A stretch of 64,000 nt of DNA from Agilicoccus flavus (GCF_014857905.1 NZ_JACYXE010000002.1:434001-498000), one strand, 5' to 3'. Shown: positions 8,156 to 16,113, counted from the stretch's first letter. A program made the numbers and translations. The notes: a model not told the origin generated them from the letters alone.

Positions 8156-9694
8156 ATGCCGCAGCCGCAGCACCTGCCCACCCGGACCGAGCTCACCGAC
8201 CGCGCCCGCGCGGCCGCGACCGCGTGCGGCGTCGACCTGGACGCCGTCGCGGGCGCTCACGAGGTCGTCTCGCCGATCAACGGCGAGCCGATCGCGAGCC
8301 TCGCCCACGTCGACGCGGACGCCGTCGACGCTGCGGTGACCTCGGCGCACGAGGCCTACCTGCAGTGGCGCACGGTGCCGGCGCCGGTGCGCGGCGCCCT
8401 CGTCAAGCGGCTCGGCGAGCTGCTCGTCGCCCACAAGTCGGACCTAGCCGCGCTCGTCTCGCTCGAGGCGGGCAAGATCACCTCCGAGGCGGCCGGTGAG
8501 GTCCAGGAGATGATCGACATCTGCGAGTTCGCCGTCGGCCTGTCCCGGCAGCTCTACGGCCGGACGATGACGAGCGAACGCCCCGGCCACCGCCTGGCCG
8601 AGACGTGGCACCCGCTCGGCGTCGTGGGCGTCATCAGCGCCTTCAACTTCCCCGTCGCGGTGTGGAGCTGGAACACCGCGCTCGCGCTCGTCTGCGGCGA
8701 CCCGGTCGTGTGGAAGCCGTCGGAGAAGACACCGCTGTGCGGCCTCGCGAGTGCCGCCCTGCTGCGCCGCGCCATCGCCGACGTCGGCGCCCCCGAGGGC
8801 CTGGCCCACGTCCTCGTCGGCGGTCCCGAGGTGGGGGAGGCGCTCGTCGACCACCCGCGCGTCGCCCTCCTCTCGGCCACGGGGTCGACCCGGATGGGCC
8901 GCGCCGTCGGCCCCCGCGTCGCCGACCGCTTCGGCCGCAGCCTGCTCGAGCTCGGCGGCAACAACGCGGCGATCGTCGCGGAGAGCGCCGACCTCGACCT
9001 CGCCGTCCGCGGCATCGTCTTCTCCGCCGCCGGGACCGCCGGGCAGCGCTGCACGACGCTGCGCCGCGTCATCGCGCACTCCGGCGTCGCCGACGAGCTG
9101 ACCGCCCGCCTGGCGCAGGCCTACGAACGGCTCCCGATCGGCGACCCGATCGCCGACGGCACGCTCGTCGGACCCCTCGTCGACGCCGCCTCCTTCGCCC
9201 GCTTCGAGGCCGCGCTCGACACGGCGCGGGAGCAGGGCGGCGAGGTCGTCGTCGGCGGCGGGCGCCGGCTCGCCGACGCGGCGTCGGGCGCCTACTACGT
9301 CGAGCCCGCGATCGTCACCATGCCGGCCCAGAGCGACATCGTCCGCACCGAGACGTTCGCGCCGATCGTCTACGTCCTGCGCTACGACGACATCCGGGAG
9401 GCCATCGCCCTCAACAACGACGTGCCGCAGGGGCTGTCGTCGGCGATCTTCACGAACGACCAGGCCGAGGCCGAGTTGTTCTGCTCGGCGGAGGGCTCCG
9501 ACTGCGGGATCGTCAACGTCAACATCGGCACGTCCGGGGCCGAGATCGGCGGCGCGTTCGGCGGCGAGAAGGAGACCGGCGGCGGGCGCGAGTCCGGCTC
9601 CGACGCCTGGAAGGCGTACATGCGGCGGGCGACGAACACGGTCAACTACTCCGGGTCGCTGCCGCTGGCCCAGGGCGTCGACTTCAGCGTCTGA
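8156..9694 (+). CDS. ALDH7-type aldehyde dehydrogenase, probable alpha-aminoadipate-semialdehyde dehydrogenase
   Basis: 512 aa. Family features are FNFPVAVWSWNTALALVCGD, WKPSEKTPLCGLA, ELGGNNA (general-base Glu) and GTAGQRCTTLRR (nucleophilic Cys). NN in ELGGNNA and the GQRCTTLRR block are hallmarks of the ALDH7/antiquitin and AmaB group. That group oxidises alpha-aminoadipate semialdehyde (piperideine-6-carboxylate) to 2-aminoadipate with NAD(P)+. AGGAAGG precedes the ATG. It is 106 bp downstream of the broken FAD oxidase gene on the same strand and is followed by a terminator hairpin at 9741. The specific substrate is inferred from family and neighbours. Confidence 0.88.
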   Translation: MPQPQHLPTRTELTDRARAAATACGVDLDAVAGAHEVVSPINGEPIASLAHVDADAVDAAVTSAHEAYLQWRTVPAPVRGALVKRLGELLVAHKSDLAALVSLEAGKITSEAAGEVQEMIDICEFAVGLSRQLYGRTMTSERPGHRLAETWHPLGVVGVISAFNFPVAVWSWNTALALVCGDPVVWKPSEKTPLCGLASAALLRRAIADVGAPEGLAHVLVGGPEVGEALVDHPRVALLSATGSTRMGRAVGPRVADRFGRSLLELGGNNAAIVAESADLDLAVRGIVFSAAGTAGQRCTTLRRVIAHSGVADELTARLAQAYERLPIGDPIADGTLVGPLVDAASFARFEAALDTAREQGGEVVVGGGRRLADAASGAYYVEPAIVTMPAQSDIVRTETFAPIVYVLRYDDIREAIALNNDVPQGLSSAIFTNDQAEAELFCSAEGSDCGIVNVNIGTSGAEIGGAFGGEKETGGGRESGSDAWKAYMRRATNTVNYSGSLPLAQGVDFSV

Positions 9695-9740
9695 GCGCTA
9701 CGCCGCGAGACGGTGAACTCCCACCGGCTCGGCGACGCGA

Positions 9741-9769
9741 GGGCCGCACCGACCGGGTCGGTGCGGCCC
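9741..9769 (+). terminator. Hairpin terminator after the aldehyde dehydrogenase gene
   Basis: A perfect 13-bp inverted repeat, GGGCCGCACCGAC / GTCGGTGCGGCCC, with a 3-nt loop. There is no U-tract, as is common in high-GC actinobacteria. It lies in a gap between convergent genes, so it may serve both directions. Confidence 0.75.
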
Positions 9770-9849
9770 CGCCGGTGTCGGGGCGGGTGGCGGGCGACGA
9801 CGAAGATCGACCCTCCGCCCGAGACGACGCCCGCTCCTGCCACCGATGG

Positions 9850-10089
9850 TCAGTCGCGACCGAAACGCTGGTAGGCGGCCTGGCGCGTGGTGTCGAGCGC
9901 GGCACCGATGATGGTCCAGGAGTCCCCAGCTTTTCGGGCTGCGCTCACTGCGTCGCGGAGTTCCTGCTCGGCGTCCGCAACGGCCTTGCGGGCAGCAAGG
10001 ATTCGTCGGAAGTGGACCGCGTCGCGAGCCGGGTGCGCGCCGACCTCGAGCTGGTCCAGTCCAACGGAGTCGTCGTGCGTGACCGTCAT
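9850..10089 (-). CDS. Small HTH-like protein, second gene of a putative toxin-antitoxin module
   Basis: 79 aa. The N-terminal half is charged and probably helical ([22 protein letters not shown]). The C-terminus [23 protein letters not shown] has the look of a helix-turn-helix (W..IG.AL..TRQAA..RF), common in small actinobacterial DNA-binding antitoxin-like proteins. ATG 10089 has the site GAGGTG six bases upstream, better than the GTG at 10098. It follows the 78-aa gene after 10 nt, with the ribosome site overlapping that gene's stop, so the pair is coupled. The role as antitoxin and autorepressor is inference. Confidence 0.7.
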   Translation of the reverse strand: MTVTHDDSVGLDQLEVGAHPARDAVHFRRILAARKAVADAEQELRDAVSAARKAGDSWTIIGAALDTTRQAAYQRFGRD

Positions 10090-10099
10090 CACTTTCACC

Positions 10100-10336
10100 T
10101 CATCTCAGGTAGTCGTAGAACGCCGGTCTCAGCAGGTCGGCGTGGATGACTCGGGTTGGTTCGTCGGCGGGCACTGCCACGAGTTCGAGCAGCCGGCCGT
10201 GCTGGTCGGCTCCGATCACCAGGAGGCGATCCTCCCCGTCGTACTCGTACTCGACGACTCTCATTGCGTGGTGCCATGCGTGTTCGACCGCGGCGTCCGT
10301 GATCCCGTGCTTGCGCGCTGAATCGCGAATCTCCAC
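10100..10336 (-). CDS. BrnT/DUF4258-like small protein, putative toxin
   Basis: 78 aa, starting GTG ([12 protein letters not shown]). The pattern [32 protein letters not shown] and [16 protein letters not shown] resembles the short BrnT-like/DUF4258 proteins often annotated as toxins in Actinomycetota. No catalytic residue assignment is possible by eye. The GTG lies 6 nt after a -10 hexamer, so the transcript is probably leaderless. An operator-like palindrome covers the start and the -10. It is coupled to the downstream HTH gene. Toxin activity is inference from family resemblance. Confidence 0.68.
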   Translation of the reverse strand: MEIRDSARKHGITDAAVEHAWHHAMRVVEYEYDGEDRLLVIGADQHGRLLELVAVPADEPTRVIHADLLRPAFYDYLR

Positions 10337-10371
10337 CCGTAAAGGGTACCTTTACGGGTACGGAGCGTCAA
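10335..10371 (-). promoter_or_regulatory. Leaderless promoter with overlapping palindromic operator for the toxin-antitoxin-like operon
   Basis: On the minus strand a -35 TTGACG (10371-10366), a 17-nt spacer and a -10 TACCCT (10348-10343) are followed by 6 nt and the GTG start. A palindrome with 10-bp perfect arms (ACCCGTAAAG / CTTTACGGGT, 10335-10344 and 10350-10359, 5-nt spacer) covers the -10 and the first two bases of the gene. That is the expected layout for autorepression. A half-site-like CTTTACG recurs at 10379-10385. Confidence 0.72.
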
Positions 10372-10416
10372 GCTTGCCTTTACGCACCCTCTTGCCGCGA
10401 TCCATGCAATCGTGGT

Positions 10417-10529
10417 CGAACCATTCGGGCCGGGTCGATGCCTGGCCGTTGCGACCGGGGGCATCAGGTGTGCAGGTCAGAGCGTTGCGGTCGCGAGCCT
10501 GCGTCGATCGACCCGGCCCGAATGGTTCG
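10417..10529. repeat. Inverted-repeat element, copy B (23-bp arms, 67-nt interior)
   Basis: The arms at 10417-10439 and 10507-10529 are perfect reverse complements and contain the same 22 bp as copy A (4090-4200). The interior is again 67 nt but mostly different in sequence. Reverse-complemented, it shares CTGACCTGC with copy A at exactly interior positions 27-35. Since the arms are symmetric, the two copies are therefore in opposite orientation. It lies between the toxin-antitoxin-like promoter and the DUF2344 gene. Confidence 0.85.
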
Positions 10530-10743
10530 TCCGCTCGAACGGCGGCGCCCGGGAAGGCCTGGGGTGGGCGTCGTGAGCGGTCTCGCGTCCGATGCGGCGC
10601 GTGGGTCGGCGGGGGCGACCCGAGGTCCGAGGCGTGGCGGTCACCCTGGCCACCCACGATCCGCCGCGCCGCGTCGCCGCGGTGTCGCGGGGCGCGGTGT
10701 CGCGGTGTCGGTGCCGCCGAGCGCGGCACGTAGCCTTCGGTGC
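10530..10743. other. Intergenic region upstream of the DUF2344 gene
   Basis: Together with 10337-10416 this forms a gap of about 400 bp without a gene, apart from element B. It contains three close copies of GCGGTGTCG (10679-10687, 10694-10702, 10702-10710) just before the -10 hexamer of the next gene. I see no convincing ORF or RNA gene. Confidence 0.5.
10731..10736 (+). promoter_or_regulatory. -10 element (TAGCCT) of the DUF2344 gene, leaderless arrangement
   Basis: TAGCCT is followed by 7 nt and ATG 10744. No ribosome-binding site is visible, consistent with a leaderless message. This gives the gene a promoter of its own, separate from its displaced radical SAM partner. Confidence 0.5.
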
Positions 10744-11499
10744 ATGGCTCGTCAGCGCGTCCCCGAGGGTCCCCCCGCCGTCCCGCCCGTGCAGAAGCTG
10801 CGGATCCGGTACGCCAAGCGGGGCCGGCTCCGGTTCACGTCCACGCGCGACTTCCAGCGCTCGCTCGAGCGTGCCCTGCGCCGCGCGGGCGTGCCCATGG
10901 CGTTCTCGGCGGGCTTCCACCCGCACCCGAAGATCAGCTACGCCAACGCGGCCCCCACGGGGACCGCGAGCGAGGCGGAGTACGTGGAGATCTCGCTCGT
11001 CGAGCGCGTCGACTGCGACGCGGTCCGCGAGGCCCTCGACACGGCCCTGCCCGACGGCCTCGATGTCGTCGACGTCGTCGAGGCCACGCCCGGGTCGCTC
11101 GCCGACCGGCTGCAGGCGTCCGTGTGGCGCATGGAGTTCTCGTGCGGGACGACCGACGTGCGGGACGCGCTCGAGGCCTTCCTGGCCCGCGACCGGGTGG
11201 AGGTGACCCGGGTGATGAAGAACGGGCCCCGCACGTTCGACGTGCGCGAGGCCGTTGTCGACGTCGACCTCCGGGAGTCGGAGGACGGCTGTGCGATACT
11301 GCAGGTGGTCGTGCGACACACCACACCGGTCGTGCGCCCCGACGACGTCCTGACCGCGCTGAGCTCGGTGGCCGCCTTCGCGCCCGCTCGGTCGCCCCTG
11401 GTGACCCGGCTGGCGCAGGGCCCCCTCCTGGGCCCCGGCGCGGGGGTGGCCGATCCCTTGGCCCACGACAGGGACGCCGTCGCCGGTCCCGGTCGGTGA
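10744..11499 (+). CDS. DUF2344 (TIGR03936) radical SAM-associated protein
   Basis: 251 aa. The N-terminus KLRIRYAKRGRLRFTSTRDF, QRSLERALRRAGVPMAFSAGFHPHPKISYANAAPTG is the classic start of DUF2344. This family is nearly always next to, or fused with, the TIGR03960 radical SAM protein, and its function is not known to me. Here the partner gene ends 9.7 kb upstream (base 1002), so the pair has been split. RNase E/G follows 150 bp downstream, the conserved order in Actinomycetota. ATG 10744 is chosen because the family starts close to KLRIRY and a -10 hexamer lies 7 nt upstream; longer in-frame extensions are arginine-rich and unlikely. Confidence 0.88.
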   Translation: MARQRVPEGPPAVPPVQKLRIRYAKRGRLRFTSTRDFQRSLERALRRAGVPMAFSAGFHPHPKISYANAAPTGTASEAEYVEISLVERVDCDAVREALDTALPDGLDVVDVVEATPGSLADRLQASVWRMEFSCGTTDVRDALEAFLARDRVEVTRVMKNGPRTFDVREAVVDVDLRESEDGCAILQVVVRHTTPVVRPDDVLTALSSVAAFAPARSPLVTRLAQGPLLGPGAGVADPLAHDRDAVAGPGR

Positions 11500-11649
11500 C
11501 GCGCGAGCGCGCGAGCCGCCCAGGTCACGGAACTACCGACTTCCGTCGCGTCGGAGGAACGACGCGGCGATCACGACCGCAGCCGCGGCCGTCGGCGGGA
11601 TCGTCCCGGGTGTGGTCGGCGTCCCGGCCCGACGGAAGGAACGCCGCTC

Positions 11650-14600
11650 GTGGCTTCCCAGGATTCGCAGCACTCCGACACCTCCTCGACCGATGAGCAG
11701 GCCGCGCCGAGCGATCGGGGCCCTGTGGGCCCTCACGGCTCGGACGCCGGCCCCGACACCGGTTCCGACCCCGGGGCGGCGCCGGCTCCCAAGACCCGCA
11801 AGCGCGCCTCACGGCGGGCTTCGGCGCCTGCCGCGGCGGCCCCCGCCCGGCCGGCCGGTGAGATCGCCGCCGCGTCGCAGCCCCCCGCGGACACCCCGCA
11901 GGCCGCGGTCACTCCCGAGGCCACGGACACTCCTCAGGCCGCCGACGCCATCGCCCCCGCGCCCGCCGTCAAGGCGCCGCGCAAGCGGGCCTCGCGGGCC
12001 AAGGCCGCCGCGCCGCAGCAGGCGCCCGCCGCGGCGTCGCCGCAGGTCGAGGCCCCGCAGGCCGACACGCCGCAGGCCCAGAGCCCGCAGCCGGACATCA
12101 CGCCGGCCGAGACCCCGCAGACCGGCGGCGCGACATCGCCGGTCGACCCGGCCGGACCGGTCGCCGCTCTCGAGGTCCTCGCCGAGGTGGACCTCGACGC
12201 AGACCCCGACCCGACGGACGACGAGACGAGCGAGCCCGCGGCCCCGTTCGCTCCCGTCGCCCCGTCCGCTCCGGTCGGCCCGCCCGCCACCTTCGGCCTG
12301 CTCTTCCAGGCGCCCGACATCGCGTCGCTGCCCGTCCGTGACGAGGCGCGTCCCGCGCGGCCCGAGCCGGACGAGCCCGACGACGACGGCGCCGAGCAGG
12401 ACGACAGTGCCGAGCAGGACGACACGACCGGGCGCGGCGACAGGGACGACCGTGACGGCGACCGCGACGACGACGACTCGCCCCGCCGCTCGCGTCGCCG
12501 TGGTCGCGGCCGGGGTCGGTCGGCCGGCTCCGACCCGGCCCGCGCCGAGCGGCCGGATCGCGACGACGACGCCGCCACCGGAGACGACACCACCGACGGC
12601 TCCGGAGCGGACGACGCGGACCGGGGCGACGGAAGCGAGGACTCCTCCGACGACTCGGGTGACGGCGGGCGCCGACGGCGCCGCCGCGGGGGCCGCGGCC
12701 GCCGCCGCGAGGACGGCGACACCGGCGACGAGTCGGGTGACGCGAGGCCGGGCGGGTCCGACGACGCCGACGACGAGGGCGGCTCGCAGGACGACCGCGG
12801 CGACGAGAACGGCGCCGACGGCGACGACGGTGACGACGGGGGCCCGTCGAACGGACGCAAGCGCACCCGTCGCCGCCGGCGCAGCGGCGCCTCCGGTGGC
12901 ACCGACGACCCGCCCGGCACCGTCACCAAGGTGCGGGAGCCGCGGCAGGAACGCGACGAGGCCACCGGCATCAAGGGGTCCACGCGGCTCGAGGCCAAGC
13001 GCCAGCGCCGCCGCGAGGGGCGCGAGGCAGGCCGCCGTCGCACGATCATCACCGAGGCCGAGTTCCTCGCCCGCCGCGAGAGCGTGCAGCGCGTCATGGT
13101 GGTCCGCGAACAGGGCGCCATGACGCAGATCGGCGTCCTCGAGGACGGCGTCCTCGTCGAGCACTACATCTCGGGTCCGGGCAGCACGAGTCACGTCGCG
13201 GGCAGCTCGATGGCGGGCAACGTCTACCTCGGCCGCGTCCAGAACGTCCTGCCGAGCATGGAGGCCGCGTTCGTCGACATCGGCAAGGGCCGCAACGCCG
13301 TCCTCTACGCCGGCGAGGTGAACTGGGACGCGGCCGGGCTCGAGCAGCACAAGGCGCGCCGCATCGAGAACGCGCTCAAGGGCGGCCAGTCCGTCCTCGT
13401 CCAGGTGACGAAGGACCCGATCGGCCACAAGGGCGCCCGGCTCACCTCCCAGGTCTCTCTGCCCGGCCGCTACCTTGTCTACGTGCCCGACGGCTCCATG
13501 ACGGGCATCTCCCGCAAGCTGCCCGAGCCCGAGCGGGCCCGCCTCAAGAAGATCCTCAAGGAGGTCGTCCCCGCCGACGCGGGCGTCATCGTGCGCACCG
13601 CGGCCGAGGGCGCCTCCGAGAAGGAGCTCCGCTCCGACGTGGAGCGCCTCCAGAAGGACTGGGAGCGCATCCAGAAGAAGGCCGCGAAGGGCGGCGCCCC
13701 GGCGCTCCTGCACGGCGAGCCCGACCTCACGGTCCGCGTCGTCCGCGACGTGTTCAACGAGGACTTCACCTCCCTCGTCGTCGCCGGCGACGGGGCCTGG
13801 GACCAGGTCAGCGACTACGTCGACTCCGTGGCCCCCGACCTCGCCCCCCGGGTGTCGCGCTGGACCGGCGAGCGGGACGTCTTCTCGCACTACCGGATCG
13901 ACGAGCAGCTCGCGAAGGCCATGGACCGCAAGGTGTGGCTCCCGAGCGGCGGCTCGCTCGTCATCGACCGCACCGAGGCGATGACCGTCGTCGACGTCAA
14001 CACCGGCAAGTTCACCGGGGCCGGCGGCAACCTCGAGGAGACGGTCACCAAGAACAACATCGAGGCGGCCGAGGAGATCGTCCGGCAGCTCCGGCTGCGC
14101 GACGTCGGCGGCATCATCGTCATCGACTTCATCGACATGGTCCTCGAGAGCAACCGGGACCTCGTCGTGCGGCGCCTGCTCGAGTGCCTCGGGCGGGACC
14201 GGACGAAGCATCAGGTCGCGGAGGTCACGTCGCTCGGGCTCGTCCAGATGACCCGCAAGCGCGTCGGCGCCGGTCTCATCGAGGTCTTCTCCGAGCCCTG
14301 CGAGCACTGCAGCGGCCGGGGTCTCGTCGTGCACGACGACCCGGTCGACCGGTCGACGGCGGACTCCGCCGCGGATTCCGGCCGCGGTGGCCGGGGCCGC
14401 AAGGGCCGGGGCAAGGACACCGGCCGCGACGGCGGACGCGCCGAGGCGCCCCCCGCACCCGCGCCGAGCGGCCCCACCCCCGCTCAGATCGCGGCGGCCG
14501 CGTACGCCGCGGCGTTGCAGTCGCACGCCGACGACGACGCCGGCGAACCGGCCGACCTCGACGTCGAGACCGCCTCCGCCCGCGTCACGCAGGCCCTCGA

Positions 14601-15207
14601 GGCGTCGTTGGCCGAGGCGTCCGACGTGGCGGCGGCGGGTGAGACCCGCCCGTCGTCGTCGACCGCCGCGTCGTCGACCGCCGCGTCGTCGCCCGCGCCG
14701 GCGTCGGCGCCCGAGGCGTCGGCCGAGCCGGCGACCCGACCGACGGGCCGGGTGCGGCGCCGCGCCGGATCCGCGACGACGGCGCCGCCGAGCGCGGCCT
14801 CGCCGTCCGCGACGTCCACCGACGTCCCCGAGCCGGCCGTCGACTCGCCCGCCCCGCCGGTCCCGCCCACCGAGCCGCCCGTGGCTCCGGAGACCGAGCC
14901 GGCCGCCGCCCCGCCGGCCCGGCGGCGCGGATCGCGTCGCGCCGGCACGTCGGGGGCCACGACCACCGCCGATCCCGGCGCGGGCGTCTTCACCGTCGCG
15001 CCCGCCCCGGGCGGCAACAGCGACGTCGCCGCCGCCCTCGGCGCGACGGGCACCGCCTCGTCCTCCTCGTCCTCCCCCTCCCCGGCAACGACGGAGGCGA
15101 CGGAGCCCACCGCCCCGGCGAGCCCCGCCCCGGCCCGCCGCAAGCGGGCCCGGGTCGTCGCGCCCGCCGGGCCGCCCACCGGCCTCGGCGACGACGACGG
15201 CGCCTGA
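11650..15207 (+). CDS. rne: Ribonuclease E/G family endoribonuclease
   Basis: 1185 aa. Residues about 1-470 are a disordered arm: Ala/Pro/Gln-rich, then acidic with interspersed Arg-rich blocks ([27 protein letters not shown]). The S1-like and catalytic core spans about 475-890. It contains VDIGKGRNAVLYAGEV, DRTEAMTVVDVNTGKFTG (near 773) and GGIIVIDFIDM (near 821), which hold the two Mg-binding Asp of RNase E. The zinc-link-like CEHCSGRG lies near 883. The remaining 300 residues are Ala/Ser/Pro-rich. GTG 11650 has GGAAGGA upstream. It processes rRNA and tRNA precursors and turns over mRNA. The two-armed layout matches actinobacterial RNase E. Confidence 0.95.
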   Translation: MASQDSQHSDTSSTDEQAAPSDRGPVGPHGSDAGPDTGSDPGAAPAPKTRKRASRRASAPAAAAPARPAGEIAAASQPPADTPQAAVTPEATDTPQAADAIAPAPAVKAPRKRASRAKAAAPQQAPAAASPQVEAPQADTPQAQSPQPDITPAETPQTGGATSPVDPAGPVAALEVLAEVDLDADPDPTDDETSEPAAPFAPVAPSAPVGPPATFGLLFQAPDIASLPVRDEARPARPEPDEPDDDGAEQDDSAEQDDTTGRGDRDDRDGDRDDDDSPRRSRRRGRGRGRSAGSDPARAERPDRDDDAATGDDTTDGSGADDADRGDGSEDSSDDSGDGGRRRRRRGGRGRRREDGDTGDESGDARPGGSDDADDEGGSQDDRGDENGADGDDGDDGGPSNGRKRTRRRRRSGASGGTDDPPGTVTKVREPRQERDEATGIKGSTRLEAKRQRRREGREAGRRRTIITEAEFLARRESVQRVMVVREQGAMTQIGVLEDGVLVEHYISGPGSTSHVAGSSMAGNVYLGRVQNVLPSMEAAFVDIGKGRNAVLYAGEVNWDAAGLEQHKARRIENALKGGQSVLVQVTKDPIGHKGARLTSQVSLPGRYLVYVPDGSMTGISRKLPEPERARLKKILKEVVPADAGVIVRTAAEGASEKELRSDVERLQKDWERIQKKAAKGGAPALLHGEPDLTVRVVRDVFNEDFTSLVVAGDGAWDQVSDYVDSVAPDLAPRVSRWTGERDVFSHYRIDEQLAKAMDRKVWLPSGGSLVIDRTEAMTVVDVNTGKFTGAGGNLEETVTKNNIEAAEEIVRQLRLRDVGGIIVIDFIDMVLESNRDLVVRRLLECLGRDRTKHQVAEVTSLGLVQMTRKRVGAGLIEVFSEPCEHCSGRGLVVHDDPVDRSTADSAADSGRGGRGRKGRGKDTGRDGGRAEAPPAPAPSGPTPAQIAAAAYAAALQSHADDDAGEPADLDVETASARVTQALEASLAEASDVAAAGETRPSSSTAASSTAASSPAPASAPEASAEPATRPTGRVRRRAGSATTAPPSAASPSATSTDVPEPAVDSPAPPVPPTEPPVAPETEPAAAPPARRRGSRRAGTSGATTTADPGAGVFTVAPAPGGNSDVAAALGATGTASSSSSSPSPATTEATEPTAPASPAPARRKRARVVAPAGPPTGLGDDDGA

Positions 15208-15225
15208 CGCCGATCACCGTCGCCG

Positions 15226-15263
15226 TCGCGGCGCCCCGAGCGATTTGGGTCGGGGCGCCGCGA
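15226..15263 (+). terminator. Hairpin terminator after the RNase E/G gene
   Basis: A perfect 14-bp inverted repeat, TCGCGGCGCCCCGA / TCGGGGCGCCGCGA, with a 10-nt loop, 19 bp after the stop. It separates rne from the rplU promoter. Confidence 0.8.
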
Positions 15264-15268
15264 GCCGG

Positions 15269-15435
15269 TATTCTGATGAGTCGGTGCGCCCACCGAGATC
15301 CGTGCCTCGTGTTCCTCCCCGGTCCTGATCTGTCCGGCCGACGTCGTCGGCCGCAGGTCCGGACGCCAGGAGGCCGTTGCTACGGGCCGGTCAGAAGAGG
15401 TGCTTCGTCCCCGAGCATGAGCAGGAGAATCAAAC
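15269..15435 (+). promoter_or_regulatory. Promoter (-10 TATTCT) and structured leader of rplU-rpmA
   Basis: TATTCT at 15269-15274 is a good -10, giving a leader of about 155 nt before the rplU GTG. The leader contains GGCCGAC-GTC-GTCGGCC (15336-15352) and a competing outer pairing GTCCGG (15332-15337) / CCGGAC. It may be an L21-type autoregulatory leader, but I cannot match it to a known model by eye. AGGAG at 15423-15427 is the ribosome site. Confidence 0.5.
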
Positions 15436-15744
15436 GTGTATGCGATCGTCCGCGCCGGCGGCCGTCAGGAGAAGGTGTCCGTCGGTGACGTCCTCATCGT
15501 CGACAAGGTGAAGGGTGAGCCCGGTGACTCCGTCGACCTCCAGCCTCTGCTCCTGGTGGACGGCACCACCGTCACCTCCGATGCCGCCGCCCTCGCCAAG
15601 GTGTCCGTGAAGGCCGAGGTCGTCAAGCCGACCAAGGGCCCGAAGATCACGATCCTCAAGTACAAGAACAAGACGGGTTACCGCAAGCGTCAGGGGCACC
15701 GCCAGCACTCGACGCAGGTCAAGATCACCGCGATCGACGCCTGA
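15436..15744 (+). CDS. rplU: 50S ribosomal protein L21
   Basis: 102 aa, exactly the usual length. It starts [18 protein letters not shown] from a GTG codon with AGGAG upstream, and ends with the conserved [14 protein letters not shown]-like block ([15 protein letters not shown]) and TQVKITAID. It binds 23S rRNA in the large subunit. It is 43 bp upstream of rpmA, the universal L21-L27 pair, followed by the GTPase gene obgE in the standard bacterial order. Confidence 0.97.
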   Translation: MYAIVRAGGRQEKVSVGDVLIVDKVKGEPGDSVDLQPLLLVDGTTVTSDAAALAKVSVKAEVVKPTKGPKITILKYKNKTGYRKRQGHRQHSTQVKITAIDA

Positions 15745-15787
15745 GCGTCCGCGGACCCATCACGAGCGAAACCAGGTAGGTAGCGAC

Positions 15788-16042
15788 ATGGCACACAAGA
15801 AGGGTGCGTCCTCGACGCGCAACGGGCGCGACTCGAACGCGCAGTACCTCGGCGTGAAGCGCTTCGGCGGCCAGGCCGTCAACGCCGGCGAGATCCTCGT
15901 CCGTCAGCGCGGCACGCACTTCCACCCCGGCGACAACGTCGGCCGTGGCGGCGACGACACGCTGTTCGCCCTCGCCGCCGGCGCCGTGCAGTTCGGCACC
16001 AAGCGCGGCCGCAAGACCGTGAACATCGTCCCGGCCGGCTGA
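15788..16042 (+). CDS. rpmA: 50S ribosomal protein L27
   Basis: 84 aa, full length. It starts [20 protein letters not shown] and carries [20 protein letters not shown] and [14 protein letters not shown]. The N-terminus has no cleavable extension, so the flexible tail that reaches the peptidyl transferase centre is formed directly. The AGGTAGG site lies upstream of ATG. It is co-transcribed with rplU and closed by a hairpin at 16077-16113. Confidence 0.97.
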   Translation: MAHKKGASSTRNGRDSNAQYLGVKRFGGQAVNAGEILVRQRGTHFHPGDNVGRGGDDTLFALAAGAVQFGTKRGRKTVNIVPAG

Positions 16043-16076
16043 CACGCCCGCACAGGAACACACAGCAGCACCACAC

Positions 16077-16113
16077 AGGCGGGGGGTGAGCCGAGCCGGC
16101 TCGCCCCCCGCCT
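16077..16113 (+). terminator. Hairpin terminator between rpmA and obgE
   Basis: 16-bp arms AGGCGGGGGGTGAGCC / GGCTCGCCCCCCGCCT (one G-U pair), 5-nt loop GAGCC. It lies 35 bp after the rpmA stop. obgE then needs its own promoter or read-through. Confidence 0.8.
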
